DNA of 64,000 bases from Peptoniphilus timonensis JC401. GTDB taxonomy: Bacteria > Bacillota > Clostridia > Tissierellales > Peptoniphilaceae. Positions 56,327 to 64,000 of the stretch are shown here, in pieces. The stretch is taken from the NCBI RefSeq assembly GCF_000312025.1, contig NZ_HE978596.1:54384-118383 (forward strand), read 5' to 3'. The first letter of the stretch is position 1. Each line of letters opens with the position of its first letter. The position numbers and the translations under genes were made by a program. The notes beneath the pieces are model-generated. The model was not told where the DNA came from, did not search any database, and saw nothing but the letters and a program-made list of their open reading frames with translations.

Positions 56327-56779
56327 ATGGAAAAAAAATATATGAAAGAAGCCCTTCGATATGCCCATCGTTCTCTTTTATCTGACGATGTACCTATTGG
56401 CTGTGTAATTGTAAAAAATAATAAAATAATTGCCTACGGCTACAATAAAAAAGAGGATTTAAAAAATCCCACTGCCCACGCAGAAATAATGGCTATAAAT
56501 ATGGCTGCAAAACACTTAAATTCTTATCATTTAGAATCTTGTGATATTTATGTAACTCTTGAACCTTGCCTAATGTGTGTTGGTGCGATCCTAAATTCTA
56601 GGATAAAAAATTTATATTTTGGTGCAAGAAATAAGAGGTTTGGTGCTGTTGTTTCCCATCAAAAAATAGAAAAACTCATAACTAATCACAATATCAGTTA
56701 TGAGTATGGAATCATGGAAAAGGAATGTGCAAGCCTCATTTCCAATTTTTTCTCAGATCTTAGGAAGAGGTCTAAATAA
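56327..56779 (+). CDS. tadA: tRNA adenosine deaminase (TadA)
   Basis: 150 residues. The zinc site is complete: TAHAEIMAI near residue 53 (H and catalytic E) and TLEPCLMCVGAI near residue 83 (two cysteines). It converts A34 to inosine in tRNA-Arg(ACG). Normally essential. The start is leaderless by inspection, see promoter entry. It overlaps the convergent PAP2 gene end by 8 bases. Confidence 0.93.
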   Translation: MEKKYMKEALRYAHRSLLSDDVPIGCVIVKNNKIIAYGYNKKEDLKNPTAHAEIMAINMAAKHLNSYHLESCDIYVTLEPCLMCVGAILNSRIKNLYFGARNKRFGAVVSHQKIEKLITNHNISYEYGIMEKECASLISNFFSDLRKRSK

Positions 56780-57305
56780 AAATTCTAGATTGTTTTGCAA
56801 AAAAGTCTAGTATAAACTTATCGTAATAATTTTTTGTAAGAAAGGCAATAATTATTCCAATAATTGCTCCAATGATTACATCGCTTGGATAATGTACGAA
56901 GTGATAAATTCTTGAAAATGCAATTAAAATAGCTATCACAATAAATACTATTCCCATTCCTTTAAAGTAAAAATAAATTGTAAGAGCTGCTGCAAAAGAT
57001 GAAGATGCGTGACCTGATGGGAAAGAAAAATCTGTGGGATTTTTTATTAAAAGTTCCACCTTTGAAATCCAAGAAGGTCTTTTTCTTTTTAAAGTGTTTT
57101 TCAAAAAAATATTGCAGACTATACCATTAAATATTAGGGCAAGAATAATATTTATGCTCTCAATCCTAAAACCTAGGTAAAATAGAATGAAAACTGTGAA
57201 AAGCCATATTGCTCCTCCAGTCCCAAGATGGGTTATGGCAATCATGTATCTATTTAAGGTGTCATTCCTTATACTAAGGAGCCAGTTTAAAAATTTGCTA
57301 TCCAT
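56772..57305 (-). CDS. PAP2 family phosphatase, membrane-bound
   Basis: 177 residues, about five membrane segments. Motifs are KRKRPSW, PSGHASSSFAAAL and SRIYHFVHYPSDVIIG, the full phosphatidic acid phosphatase site. Likely an undecaprenyl pyrophosphate phosphatase or lipid phosphatase; the exact substrate is open. It ends within the tadA 3' end and lies downstream of the small acidic protein gene. Confidence 0.9.
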   Translation of the reverse strand: MDSKFLNWLLSIRNDTLNRYMIAITHLGTGGAIWLFTVFILFYLGFRIESINIILALIFNGIVCNIFLKNTLKRKRPSWISKVELLIKNPTDFSFPSGHASSSFAAALTIYFYFKGMGIVFIVIAILIAFSRIYHFVHYPSDVIIGAIIGIIIAFLTKNYYDKFILDFFAKQSRIFI

Positions 57306-57330
57306 TAATACCTCACAAATTATTTTATAA

Positions 57331-57351
57331 AAAAAGGCCTATCTCTAGGCC
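57331..57351 (-). terminator. Terminator after the small acidic protein gene
   Basis: On the minus strand GGCCTA and TAGGCC pair perfectly over GAGA and run into TTTTTTT. Confidence 0.92.
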
Positions 57352-57357
57352 ATGAAA

Positions 57358-57597
57358 TTACATTCTGTTTTCGTTGTCAACCCATTCTTTAGCTTCTTCA
57401 ACTTCGTCGTCTGTTGGGATTTCAATTCCTGTTTCAGGATCTTGTCCTTCAGTTTTAGCATAAAGATCTGAATCTGCTCTGTCTTTAGGATTAATTTCTT
57501 TTTGTTGATCCATATTTGCTTTCATTTGTTTTTTTTGTGAATCAGAAAGAGTTGTTGAATTTTCAATTAAATCTTTTTCTTTTTTATTGTCTGTCAT
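57358..57597 (-). CDS. Small acidic protein, unknown function
   Basis: 79 residues from the ATG at 57597 (AGGGA upstream); the extension to 57654 is unlikely. Hydrophilic and low in hydrophobic residues (KEKDLIENSTTLSDSQKKQ, DPETGIEIPTDDEVEEAKEW). Likely disordered N-terminus. No family recognised. Single gene with its own terminator. Confidence 0.6.
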   Translation of the reverse strand: MTDNKKEKDLIENSTTLSDSQKKQMKANMDQQKEINPKDRADSDLYAKTEGQDPETGIEIPTDDEVEEAKEWVDNENRM

Positions 57598-57763
57598 ATT
57601 ATCCCTCCATATATTTATTAAATATATATTATTACAAATATCTAATAAATACAAATACTTTAAGTAAAATTTCAGTATAATAGTATTATACTCGCATTAG
57701 AAGATTTAATATATTCTTTTTGGGTAATTTAATATAGTTAAATCAATATTTAGGAAGTGTTAT

Positions 57764-59500
57764 ATGTTAAAAGTAATCTTTGATAACTTAGGTGAGTACA
57801 AAAAATACGCTGTGCTATCGCCTTTTTTTGTTTTATTAGAAGTATTGATGAATGCAGCAATTCCCTTCTTTATGACAAAAATAATAGACCAGGGGATTTT
57901 AATAAATTCCTCTGACAATATAATTAAATACGGAATAATCCTACTTATAGTGGCGGCAATTTCACTTGCAACAGGAATAATTTCAGGTTATCTTGCCACA
58001 AAGGCTTCAAGTGGACTTGCAAAAAATATGAGAGGATCAATGTTTGATAACATCACTGATTTTTCCTTTGAAAATATGGACAAATTTAAAAGTGGATCTC
58101 TCATAACAAGAATGACAACTGATGTTCAAACAGTACAAATGGCATTTCAAATGACTATAAGAATGGCAATTCGTTCGCCACTTACTCTTATTTTTTGTTT
58201 TATAATGTCCTTTAAATTATCAAGAGACCTTGCCCCTACTTTTGTAATTATAATTCCCCTAATCAGCATTGGAATGGGACTTATTATAAAGGGAGCTTAT
58301 CCAATTTTTGAAAAAGTTTTTAGGATAACAGATAAGCTAAATACTGATGTTTCAGAAAACTTGTCTGCAATAAGAGTTGTAAAATCTTTTGTAAAAGAGG
58401 ACAAGGAAATAGAAAAGTTTAATACTATCTCTGATGAACTTCAAGATAATTACATTAAGGCGTCAAAACTTCTTGCCTTTTCAAATCCACTTATGAACTT
58501 TTCAACTTATCTTATGACAATTCTAATTGCTTGGTTGGGAGCACATTTTATTGTAGCTGGGACAATGACAACTGGTGCTTTGACAGGTCTTGTGACTTAT
58601 GCAATTCAAATTCAAATTTCACTTATGATGCTTTCCATGATTCTAGTTCAAATAACTATTGCTAGAAACTCAATTAGACGTATCAACGAAGTGATTGCAA
58701 CTAACCCATCTATTGTAAGTCCAAAAAATCCTATAAAAGAAATTAAAAATGGAGAAATAATTTTTGATGATGTTTATTTTTCTTATTCAGGTGATTTAGA
58801 CAAGTCTGTATTAAAAAATATTAATCTCAAGATAAATTCTGGCGATTATGTGGGAATGATTGGTCCAACAGGATCTGGTAAAACAACTCTTATTAGTTTA
58901 ATTGCAAGGCTCTTTGACCCAAGTAAGGGAAGTGTTTATGTTGGAGGAGAAAATGTCTTAAACTATGATCTTAAATCTCTTCGAAAGGACGTTTCTGTAG
59001 TCTTACAAAAAAATCAACTTTTCACTGGCACTCTTCGTGAAAATCTAAAGTGGGCTGGAGAAGATCTATCTGATGAAAAATTAAAAGAGGCACTTTATAT
59101 TGCATCTTGTGACGATTTTATTGACCCAGAAAAAGATTTGGATATGCCTGTGCAAAGAGGCGGAACGAACTTTTCCGGAGGTCAAAGACAGAGAATTTCC
59201 ATTGCGAGGTCTATCTTAAAAGATCCAAAAATCTTAATTATGGACGATTCAACTTCTGCCCTTGACAACAAGACTGAAGAAAAAATTATAGACTCTCTAA
59301 ATAAATTAAGACCTGATATGACAAAAATTTTAATTTCACAAAAGATAAAGTCCTTAAAAAATACTGACTACACTGTAGTTCTCGATGTGGGAGAAATTGA
59401 ATCAATTGGCACTCACGAAGAACTTATAAATAAGAGTCCTATTTATAGAGAAATAAATGAAACACAAGAAAGTGACGGTGATTTTGATGCAAAAGAATAA
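57764..59500 (+). CDS. ABC exporter, first half (ATPase fused to membrane domain)
   Basis: 578 residues. Six-helix exporter domain (about 1-310) and ATPase: Walker A GPTGSGKTTL near residue 367, signature NFSGGQRQRIS near 470, Walker B KILIMDDSTSALD. The position after Walker B is D where most have E, so this site may be the degenerate (non-hydrolysing) one. The H-loop reads ISQKIK, without the usual histidine. Heterodimer partner is the next gene; multidrug or lipid export likely. Confidence 0.9.
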   Translation: MLKVIFDNLGEYKKYAVLSPFFVLLEVLMNAAIPFFMTKIIDQGILINSSDNIIKYGIILLIVAAISLATGIISGYLATKASSGLAKNMRGSMFDNITDFSFENMDKFKSGSLITRMTTDVQTVQMAFQMTIRMAIRSPLTLIFCFIMSFKLSRDLAPTFVIIIPLISIGMGLIIKGAYPIFEKVFRITDKLNTDVSENLSAIRVVKSFVKEDKEIEKFNTISDELQDNYIKASKLLAFSNPLMNFSTYLMTILIAWLGAHFIVAGTMTTGALTGLVTYAIQIQISLMMLSMILVQITIARNSIRRINEVIATNPSIVSPKNPIKEIKNGEIIFDDVYFSYSGDLDKSVLKNINLKINSGDYVGMIGPTGSGKTTLISLIARLFDPSKGSVYVGGENVLNYDLKSLRKDVSVVLQKNQLFTGTLRENLKWAGEDLSDEKLKEALYIASCDDFIDPEKDLDMPVQRGGTNFSGGQRQRISIARSILKDPKILIMDDSTSALDNKTEEKIIDSLNKLRPDMTKILISQKIKSLKNTDYTVVLDVGEIESIGTHEELINKSPIYREINETQESDGDFDAKE

Positions 59501-61331
59501 GACAAAAATTACATCTCCAGAAAACAAAGTTGCTGCAAAAAAATTATTCTCATTTATTTTTAAAAGGCATAAGTTTAAACTCTTGGCAGTTTCACTTATG
59601 GTAATAATTTCCTCTCTTGCCACAATTTCTGTTTCCCTATTTATGAGATTTTTAATAGACGACTACATCATGCCTTTAGTAAATAGTTCAAATCCAGATT
59701 TTTCAGGTCTTTTATCTATGTTGATTAAGATGGGAATATTTTTGGCAATTGGCGTCTTGTCATCTTTTACTTATTCAAGACTAATGGTTTCAATATCTGA
59801 ATCCACTCTTGGCGATATGAGAAAGATTATGTTTAAAAAAATGCAATCACTGCCAGTTTCTTACTTTGATAGCAAAAGTCACGGGGACATAATGTCTTAT
59901 TACACAAATGACGTAAGGGCTCTTGGGGAAATGATATCTCAATCTTTCCCTTCCTTTGTCCAATCGCTTATGACAATAATTATGGTTTTAGTGGCTATGT
60001 TTTCGCAATCTGTACCCCTATCTCTTGTAATAATTTTGACTGTTGGACTTATGATTTTTGTAATGAATGTAATTGGTGGCAAGTCCTCTCATTATTTCTT
60101 GAGTCAACAAAAATCTCTTGCCAAGACAAATGGTTATATAGAAGAGATGATTGATGGTCTAAAAGTTGTAAAAGTATTTAATCATGAAAAAAATGCCAGA
60201 GAAGATTTTAGAATAATTAATGAAGAATTAATGGAAAATACAATGATAGCAAATAGACTTGGACTTTTCCTATTTCCACTTATTTTTGGAATTGGAAACT
60301 TCCAATATATTTTGTTTGCCATAGTTGGTGGACTTATGGCAGTTCACGGTGGATTTGGCATAACGGTTGGTGTTGTAGCATCTTTCTTACAACTTTCAAG
60401 AACTCTTACAGGTCCTATGGGACAAATCGGTGGAAATATAAATTCTGTTGTCCTTGCCATTGCAGGAGCTAGAAGAATTTTTGATTTCTTAGAAGTTGAG
60501 CCAGAAGACTACTCTGGAGAAGTAGAAAAAGTTTCAAAAACTGTTGACGGAGAAGAAAAATATTTTTGGCATGATTTAAAATCAGATAAATACACAGAAC
60601 TTTTGGGCGATATTAGATTTAAAAATGTCGACTTCTCTTATGATGGTAAAAAGAAAATTCTTAAAAATATAAATTTATATGCAAAACCAGGTCAAAAAAT
60701 TGCCTTTGTAGGAGCAACTGGAGCAGGTAAAACAACAATAACAAACTTGATAAATAGGTTTTATGACATTGACAGTGGAGAAATTACCTTTGACGGAATT
60801 GACATTAAGAGGATAAAAAAAGAAGACCTTCGCTCATCCCTTGGCATGGTTTTACAAGACACCCACCTTTTCACTGGCACAATTTCTGAAAATATAAATT
60901 ATTCTGTCGATGAAGTTGATATGGAAAAAACCCTTGAAGCAGCAAAAAGAACCAATGCTCACGACTTTATAAAAAACTCGAGAGATGGTTATGACACAAT
61001 GATAACAGGTTCTGGTGGCGAACTATCTGGAGGACAAATGCAACTTTTATCTATTGCTAGAGCAGAAATTTTTAACCCACCAGTTATGATCTTAGATGAA
61101 GCGACATCATCTATTGACTCTCGTACAGAAAAAATTGTACAAGAGGGAATGGATGAAATCATGAAGGGAAGAACAACTTTTGTCATAGCACATAGACTTT
61201 CAACAATTATGAACTCTGACGTAATAATTGTACTCCAAAATGGCGAAATAGTAGAAAGAGGCGACCATGCAGACCTACTTGAACAAAAGGGAATCTATTA
61301 CAAACTCTACACTGGTGGCTTTGACGAATAA
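59490..61331 (+). CDS. ABC exporter, second half
   Basis: 613 residues from the ATG at 59490, overlapping the previous stop by 11 bases; an ATG at 59457 would add 11 residues without similarity. Walker A GATGAGKTTITN, signature ELSGGQMQLLS, Walker B PVMILDEATSSID with catalytic glutamate, and H-loop VIAHRLST are all canonical. Together with the preceding subunit, one site is canonical and the other degenerate, as in asymmetric heterodimeric exporters. Confidence 0.92.
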   Translation, partial: QKNKTKITSPENKVAAKKLFSFIFKRHKFKLLAVSLMVIISSLATISVSLFMRFLIDDYIMPLVNSSNPDFSGLLSMLIKMGIFLAIGVLSSFTYSRLMVSISESTLGDMRKIMFKKMQSLPVSYFDSKSHGDIMSYYTNDVRALGEMISQSFPSFVQSLMTIIMVLVAMFSQSVPLSLVIILTVGLMIFVMNVIGGKSSHYFLSQQKSLAKTNGYIEEMIDGLKVVKVFNHEKNAREDFRIINEELMENTMIANRLGLFLFPLIFGIGNFQYILFAIVGGLMAVHGGFGITVGVVASFLQLSRTLTGPMGQIGGNINSVVLAIAGARRIFDFLEVEPEDYSGEVEKVSKTVDGEEKYFWHDLKSDKYTELLGDIRFKNVDFSYDGKKKILKNINLYAKPGQKIAFVGATGAGKTTITNLINRFYDIDSGEITFDGIDIKRIKKEDLRSSLGMVLQDTHLFTGTISENINYSVDEVDMEKTLEAAKRTNAHDFIKNSRDGYDTMITGSGGELSGGQMQLLSIARAEIFNPPVMILDEATSSIDSRTEKIVQEGMDEIMKGRTTFVIAHRLSTIMNSDVIIVLQNGEIVERGDHADLLEQKGIYYKLYTGGFDE

Positions 61332-61345
61332 AAATTTATAAAATA

Positions 61346-61384
61346 AAAAGAGGTGCTGGATTTTTTCCAACACCTTATTTTTTT
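61346..61384. terminator. Shared terminator of the ABC exporter and the ABC-2 permease gene
   Basis: AGGTGCTGG pairs with CCAACACCT with one mismatch, and A and T runs flank it on both sides. Confidence 0.8.
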
Positions 61385-62036
61385 AGAAATCTCTATTTTT
61401 ATAAAATTTTTCTGATATTTTTACAGAAATAATGACAATTGCCAAAATTATTACTATTACAAACAATAAACTTATAAAAATATTGTTTTCTACGAATAAT
61501 AATAAATTATATAAAGAATCTTTAAAAGCCATAACAAAGAAAGAAATTACGGCAATGAAGGCAAAAGTTATGGCAGAAATTGACTTTGCTTTCTTGTATC
61601 CATATTTAAAATACAGTGGATATCTAAATGACAAAAACAATAAATAAACTGCAAAATAGGATAAACTTGTTGCCAAAAATTCCTTAATCTCAAAACTTTC
61701 TATAAAAAAGAAAAGAATAGTTGAAAGTAAGATGCTTATTATCAAAGAAATTAAGAATAAAATTATTCCAAAAATATACCTACCTCTCACAACTTTTTCA
61801 GATTTTATTCCAAAAATTCTGTAAAGACTGTCAATCCCTGCTTCTTCCCCAATCAAAAATGGATAAGAAGAATAAATAATCGAGAAGAAAAGAATAACAG
61901 AAGTTGCAGCCATTGGGTTTTTGCTTATAAAAAAGTAAAAGAAATATAAAAAAAGCAATATTATTAAATTTTTAAGAGTAAAATAAGGCTTAATGGAAAT
62001 ATAGTCTAAATTAATAATTTTCTTTATATCTTTCAT
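61383..62036 (-). CDS. ABC-2 type permease
   Basis: 217 residues, about six membrane segments. The segment YRIFGIKSEKVVRGRYIFGI resembles permeases of the PmtB/YtrC-type exporters. Third gene of the operon GntR regulator, ATPase, permease, overlapping the ATPase by 4 bases. The exported molecule is unknown; in the related staphylococcal Pmt system it is amphipathic peptides. Confidence 0.78.
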   Translation of the reverse strand: MKDIKKIINLDYISIKPYFTLKNLIILLFLYFFYFFISKNPMAATSVILFFSIIYSSYPFLIGEEAGIDSLYRIFGIKSEKVVRGRYIFGIILFLISLIISILLSTILFFFIESFEIKEFLATSLSYFAVYLLFLSFRYPLYFKYGYKKAKSISAITFAFIAVISFFVMAFKDSLYNLLLFVENNIFISLLFVIVIILAIVIISVKISEKFYKNRDF

Positions 62037-62875
62037 TTTTTCCTCCCATATAAAACTAAAATCTTATTTATATCTGGATTTTCCACAAATAAGTCTTCTG
62101 GAATATTTTCTTTTTCGACATTTTTTACCAATGCATCAAAGGAAGTAGAGTTTGCTTTTATGCCAAGGACTTCAAAATCTTTCAAGAAGCCTTTGTCTTC
62201 TGAACCACCCTTTAGTACTAAGTATTTTTCCAAGAATTCTTCCTTACTACAAGAATCAATTATCTTTCCATTATCAATAAAAATAATATAATCGGCAATT
62301 CTATCTAGATCTTCAGTAATATGTGTTGAAAATAGAACTGTATTATTTTCATCTTCCACAAATTCCTTTAACATATCTGTGAGTTCATCTCGCATACTTG
62401 GGTCAAGACCACTTGTTGGCTCATCTAAAATCAAAAGATTTGCCTCGTGTGAAAGGGCAATTGAAAACATGAGCTTTATTTTCATTCCTCGAGATAATTC
62501 CTTAACTTTTTTATCCTTTTCAATTCCAAAATTTTCAATGTATTGAAAAAACTTTTCTTCATTCCAATTTTCATAGCCACATTTCATGGCTTCATTTACA
62601 AGAGTGATTTTCCAATCCTTTGACAAAAAAGAATCATCCATAATTATCCCAACATCTTGAAGATATCCTAAATCTTTTACATCTTTTCCTTCTACAAATA
62701 TTTCTCCATCATAATTTATAAGGGACAAAAGGGACTTTATAGTAGTTGTCTTGCCCATTCCATTTTTTCCAATAAATCCAGTAATAAATCCCTTTTTTAT
62801 TTCTAGGGAATTTTCTCCAAGAACAAAATTGTCATAGGATTTCTTCAAATTTCTAACTTCAATTTTATTTGTCAT
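62033..62875 (-). CDS. ABC transporter ATP-binding protein
   Basis: 280 residues from the ATG at 62875 (GGGTGG upstream). Walker A GFIGKNGMGKTT near residue 39, signature VKELSRGMKIKLMFS, Walker B LLILDEPTSGLDP, and H-loop FSTHITED. It overlaps the GntR gene by 11 bases and the permease by 4. Part of a YtrA/PmtR-type regulated exporter. Confidence 0.92.
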   Translation of the reverse strand: MTNKIEVRNLKKSYDNFVLGENSLEIKKGFITGFIGKNGMGKTTTIKSLLSLINYDGEIFVEGKDVKDLGYLQDVGIIMDDSFLSKDWKITLVNEAMKCGYENWNEEKFFQYIENFGIEKDKKVKELSRGMKIKLMFSIALSHEANLLILDEPTSGLDPSMRDELTDMLKEFVEDENNTVLFSTHITEDLDRIADYIIFIDNGKIIDSCSKEEFLEKYLVLKGGSEDKGFLKDFEVLGIKANSTSFDALVKNVEKENIPEDLFVENPDINKILVLYGRKK

Positions 62876-63254
62876 ATTCCACCCTTTCATTGTATAAAAA
62901 TTCAAATAACTCTAATATTGTTTTCTTATCCAAATTTAATTCCACTGACAAATTTATTACCTCCTGCAAATGGTCTTCTAATTCTTTTTGGAGTTCCTCT
63001 CTTTTTACTTCAGAATCTTTTCCCGCCACAAAAGTTCCAAGTCCTTGTCTGGATTCAACAAAGCCTTCTTCTTCCAACTCATCATAAGCTTTTTTTACAG
63101 TCAAAATACTTACCTTTAAATCTTTGGAAAGAGTCCTAACAGAAGGAAGCTGTTCTCCCTCTTTAACTTTATTTTTTAAAATATTTTCTTTTATTGCATT
63201 TTTTATCTGTTCATAAAGAGGAACTGAGGATCCATTTATTAAAATAATTTTCAT
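62865..63254 (-). CDS. GntR family regulator, YtrA-type
   Basis: 129 residues: winged helix VPLYEQIKNAIKENI, LPSVRTLSKDLKVS and the second half EEEGFVESRQGLGTFVAG, followed by a short C-terminal helix. This short YtrA subfamily senses membrane-active compounds and represses its own ABC operon. It is first in the operon, with a strong promoter that contains three phased repeats. Confidence 0.92.
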   Translation of the reverse strand: MKIILINGSSVPLYEQIKNAIKENILKNKVKEGEQLPSVRTLSKDLKVSILTVKKAYDELEEEGFVESRQGLGTFVAGKDSEVKREELQKELEDHLQEVINLSVELNLDKKTILELFEFLYNERVEYDK

Positions 63255-63270
63255 TTTGCCTCCTTAATAT

Positions 63271-63298
63271 ATAACACTATATAACAGTCTATAACACT
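63271..63298. promoter_or_regulatory. Three phased 8-bp repeats, probable GntR operator
   Basis: ATAACACT (63271-63278), ATAACAGT (63281-63288) and ATAACACT (63291-63298) are spaced exactly 10 bases apart, so on one face of the helix. They fill the region from the -10 to the -35 of the gntR promoter. GntR binding here would block polymerase. Confidence 0.65.
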
Positions 63299-63304
63299 TG
63301 TCAA
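63276..63304 (-). promoter_or_regulatory. Promoter of the GntR/ABC operon
   Basis: On the minus strand TTGACA (63304-63299) and TATAGT (63281-63276) with 17 bases between them, 22 bases before the start codon. Confidence 0.88.
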
Positions 63305-63376
63305 TTTTTTTGTAAATTTTTATTTGTTAGTTACTTATAAAATTTTGATATAATAGGACAAAAGGAGGGCTTATTG

Positions 63377-63793
63377 ATGACTAATAAGGACTTGAGTTCT
63401 AGGAAGAATATGCTTTTTATATTTTTAGCAATCTTAATAATAATTTCTACTTGCTTTTATTATGTAAAGATTAGAAAACCTGACGCCTATGTAACCATGG
63501 ATCCCTTAACAATTCAGTTTCATTTCACTGGCTACGATGGATCTGGCAAGGCTGAGATAGAAATCCTTGAATATCCAAAAATTGTCAGTATAAAGAATGA
63601 GAAGGACAGAGAAAATATAGAAAAAATTCTTCATAATCCAAGTATTGAGTGGAGTAAAAATGAAAATTTGAGAAATGGAGAAGAAATATCTTTTTATATT
63701 AGATATAAAGACACAGGGGGATATAATATTAAATTTGATAGAGAATATGGAAAACTTGGGACAAAAGTCCAAGACTTAAAACCCACAAATTAA
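63377..63793 (+). CDS. Membrane-anchored hypothetical protein
   Basis: 138 residues from the ATG at 63377 (GGAGGG eight bases upstream); TTG just before is in frame but less likely. One N-terminal membrane segment (MLFIFLAILIIISTCFYYV) and an extracytoplasmic domain with FHFTGYDGSGKAEIE. No family recognised. It is divergent from the GntR operon and followed by the next gene after about 27 bases. Confidence 0.65.
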   Translation: MTNKDLSSRKNMLFIFLAILIIISTCFYYVKIRKPDAYVTMDPLTIQFHFTGYDGSGKAEIEILEYPKIVSIKNEKDRENIEKILHNPSIEWSKNENLRNGEEISFYIRYKDTGGYNIKFDREYGKLGTKVQDLKPTN

Positions 63794-63820
63794 TTTTAAA
63801 GATAACTTTTGGAGAAAATT

Positions 63821-64000
63821 TTGAAAAAGAAAAAGAAAATTATGATTTTTATTATTTTATTACTTATTATCATTCCAATTTTATACAGTTTAAATACAAA
63901 AAATCCTTCTGGGACAAATGTATCTTCTGATTTTGAAGAGGCAAATTGTGAATTTTTATATGATTTGACATATTTAAAAGATGGAAAAAGGCATCACGAA
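63821..64000 (+). CDS. Probable phospholipase D-type protein (partial, N-terminal 60 residues)
   Basis: Starts with TTG at 63821, with GGAG six bases upstream. It has an N-terminal membrane segment (IMIFIILLLIIIPILYSL) and then ANCEFLYDLTYLKDGKRHHE. The FLYDLTY segment is typical of the N-terminus of membrane-bound PLD-domain proteins that act like cardiolipin synthase. The catalytic HKD motifs lie beyond the window, so this is a guess from a short segment. Confidence 0.5.
   Translation, partial: MKKKKKIMIFIILLLIIIPILYSLNTKNPSGTNVSSDFEEANCEFLYDLTYLKDGKRHHE

Overview
This window is one contiguous stretch of a strongly A+T-rich Gram-positive chromosome, most likely an anaerobic coccus of the Peptoniphilaceae (Tissierellia; Anaerococcus/Peptoniphilus-like). 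The support is indirect. It has Firmicutes-type ribosome binding sites, a YSIRK-like surface protein with a sortase signal, a long-form hibernation factor, an rpsF-ssb-rpsR operon, and fermentative enzymes (Pta, MgsA). There is no rRNA, CRISPR array, prophage or intact insertion sequence.

Layout. 0-4.7 kb: a potassium uptake operon (two RCK subunits around TrkH) and a cation diffusion facilitator. 4.9-7.4 kb: DJ-1/PfpI, ProC and a split chromate transporter. 7.5-9.1 kb: a decayed two-gene island with an S41-type protease relic, bounded by a 41-bp direct repeat that duplicates the end of the neighbouring ADP-ribosylglycohydrolase gene. 9.9-13.5 kb: Pta, FolP, a metallo-beta-lactamase-fold protein and a small unknown gene. 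13.6-14.8 kb: a DinJ/YafQ toxin-antitoxin pair with a dead toxin, next to tmRNA. 14.8-21 kb: VanZ-like, HAD phosphatase, tRNA-Pro, CstA-type transporter, a small CC-motif protein and a MoxR/VWA pair. 21-28 kb: alkaline phosphatase, HPF, an ArAE-type transporter, a broken unknown gene and a YjiH-like membrane protein. 28-30 kb: an arsenic resistance operon (arsR, acr3, arsC). 30-35 kb: a copper-amine-oxidase-N-like secreted protein and a large SdrD-like adhesin. 35-41 kb: rpsF-ssb-rpsR, MgsA, a PPC-domain protein, an HExxH protein, PepT and an LCP protein. 41-46 kb: a DUF188/glutaredoxin-like fusion, a nitroreductase, and a five-gene ABC transporter/two-component cassette with a 49-residue membrane peptide upstream. 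46-52.5 kb: fRMsr, amidohydrolase, amino acid permease, PFL/ACT pair and a lipoprotein. 52.6-52.9 kb: a G+C-rich, highly structured non-coding element. 53-64 kb: peptidase C26, MATE, DegV, TadA, PAP2, a heterodimeric ABC exporter, a GntR/ABC operon and the start of a probable phospholipase D-type gene.

A striking property of the whole window is the number of broken reading frames. At least a dozen recognisable genes (pta, folP, pepT, mgsA, degV, phoA-like, VWA, permease and others) are split, mostly by one-base changes in A or T runs. Since several are core metabolic genes, I think many of these are sequencing or assembly errors. The S41 island, the YafQ nonsense codon and the unknown gene at 24.6 kb look more like real decay.

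I did not find a self-evident new defence system. The best candidates for undescribed biology are the ABC/two-component cassette with its small membrane peptide (42.1-46.0 kb), the CstA/CC-motif/MoxR/VWA cluster, the structured element at 52.7 kb, the repeat-bounded island at 7.5-9.1 kb, and the three helically phased operator repeats in the GntR promoter at 63.27 kb.
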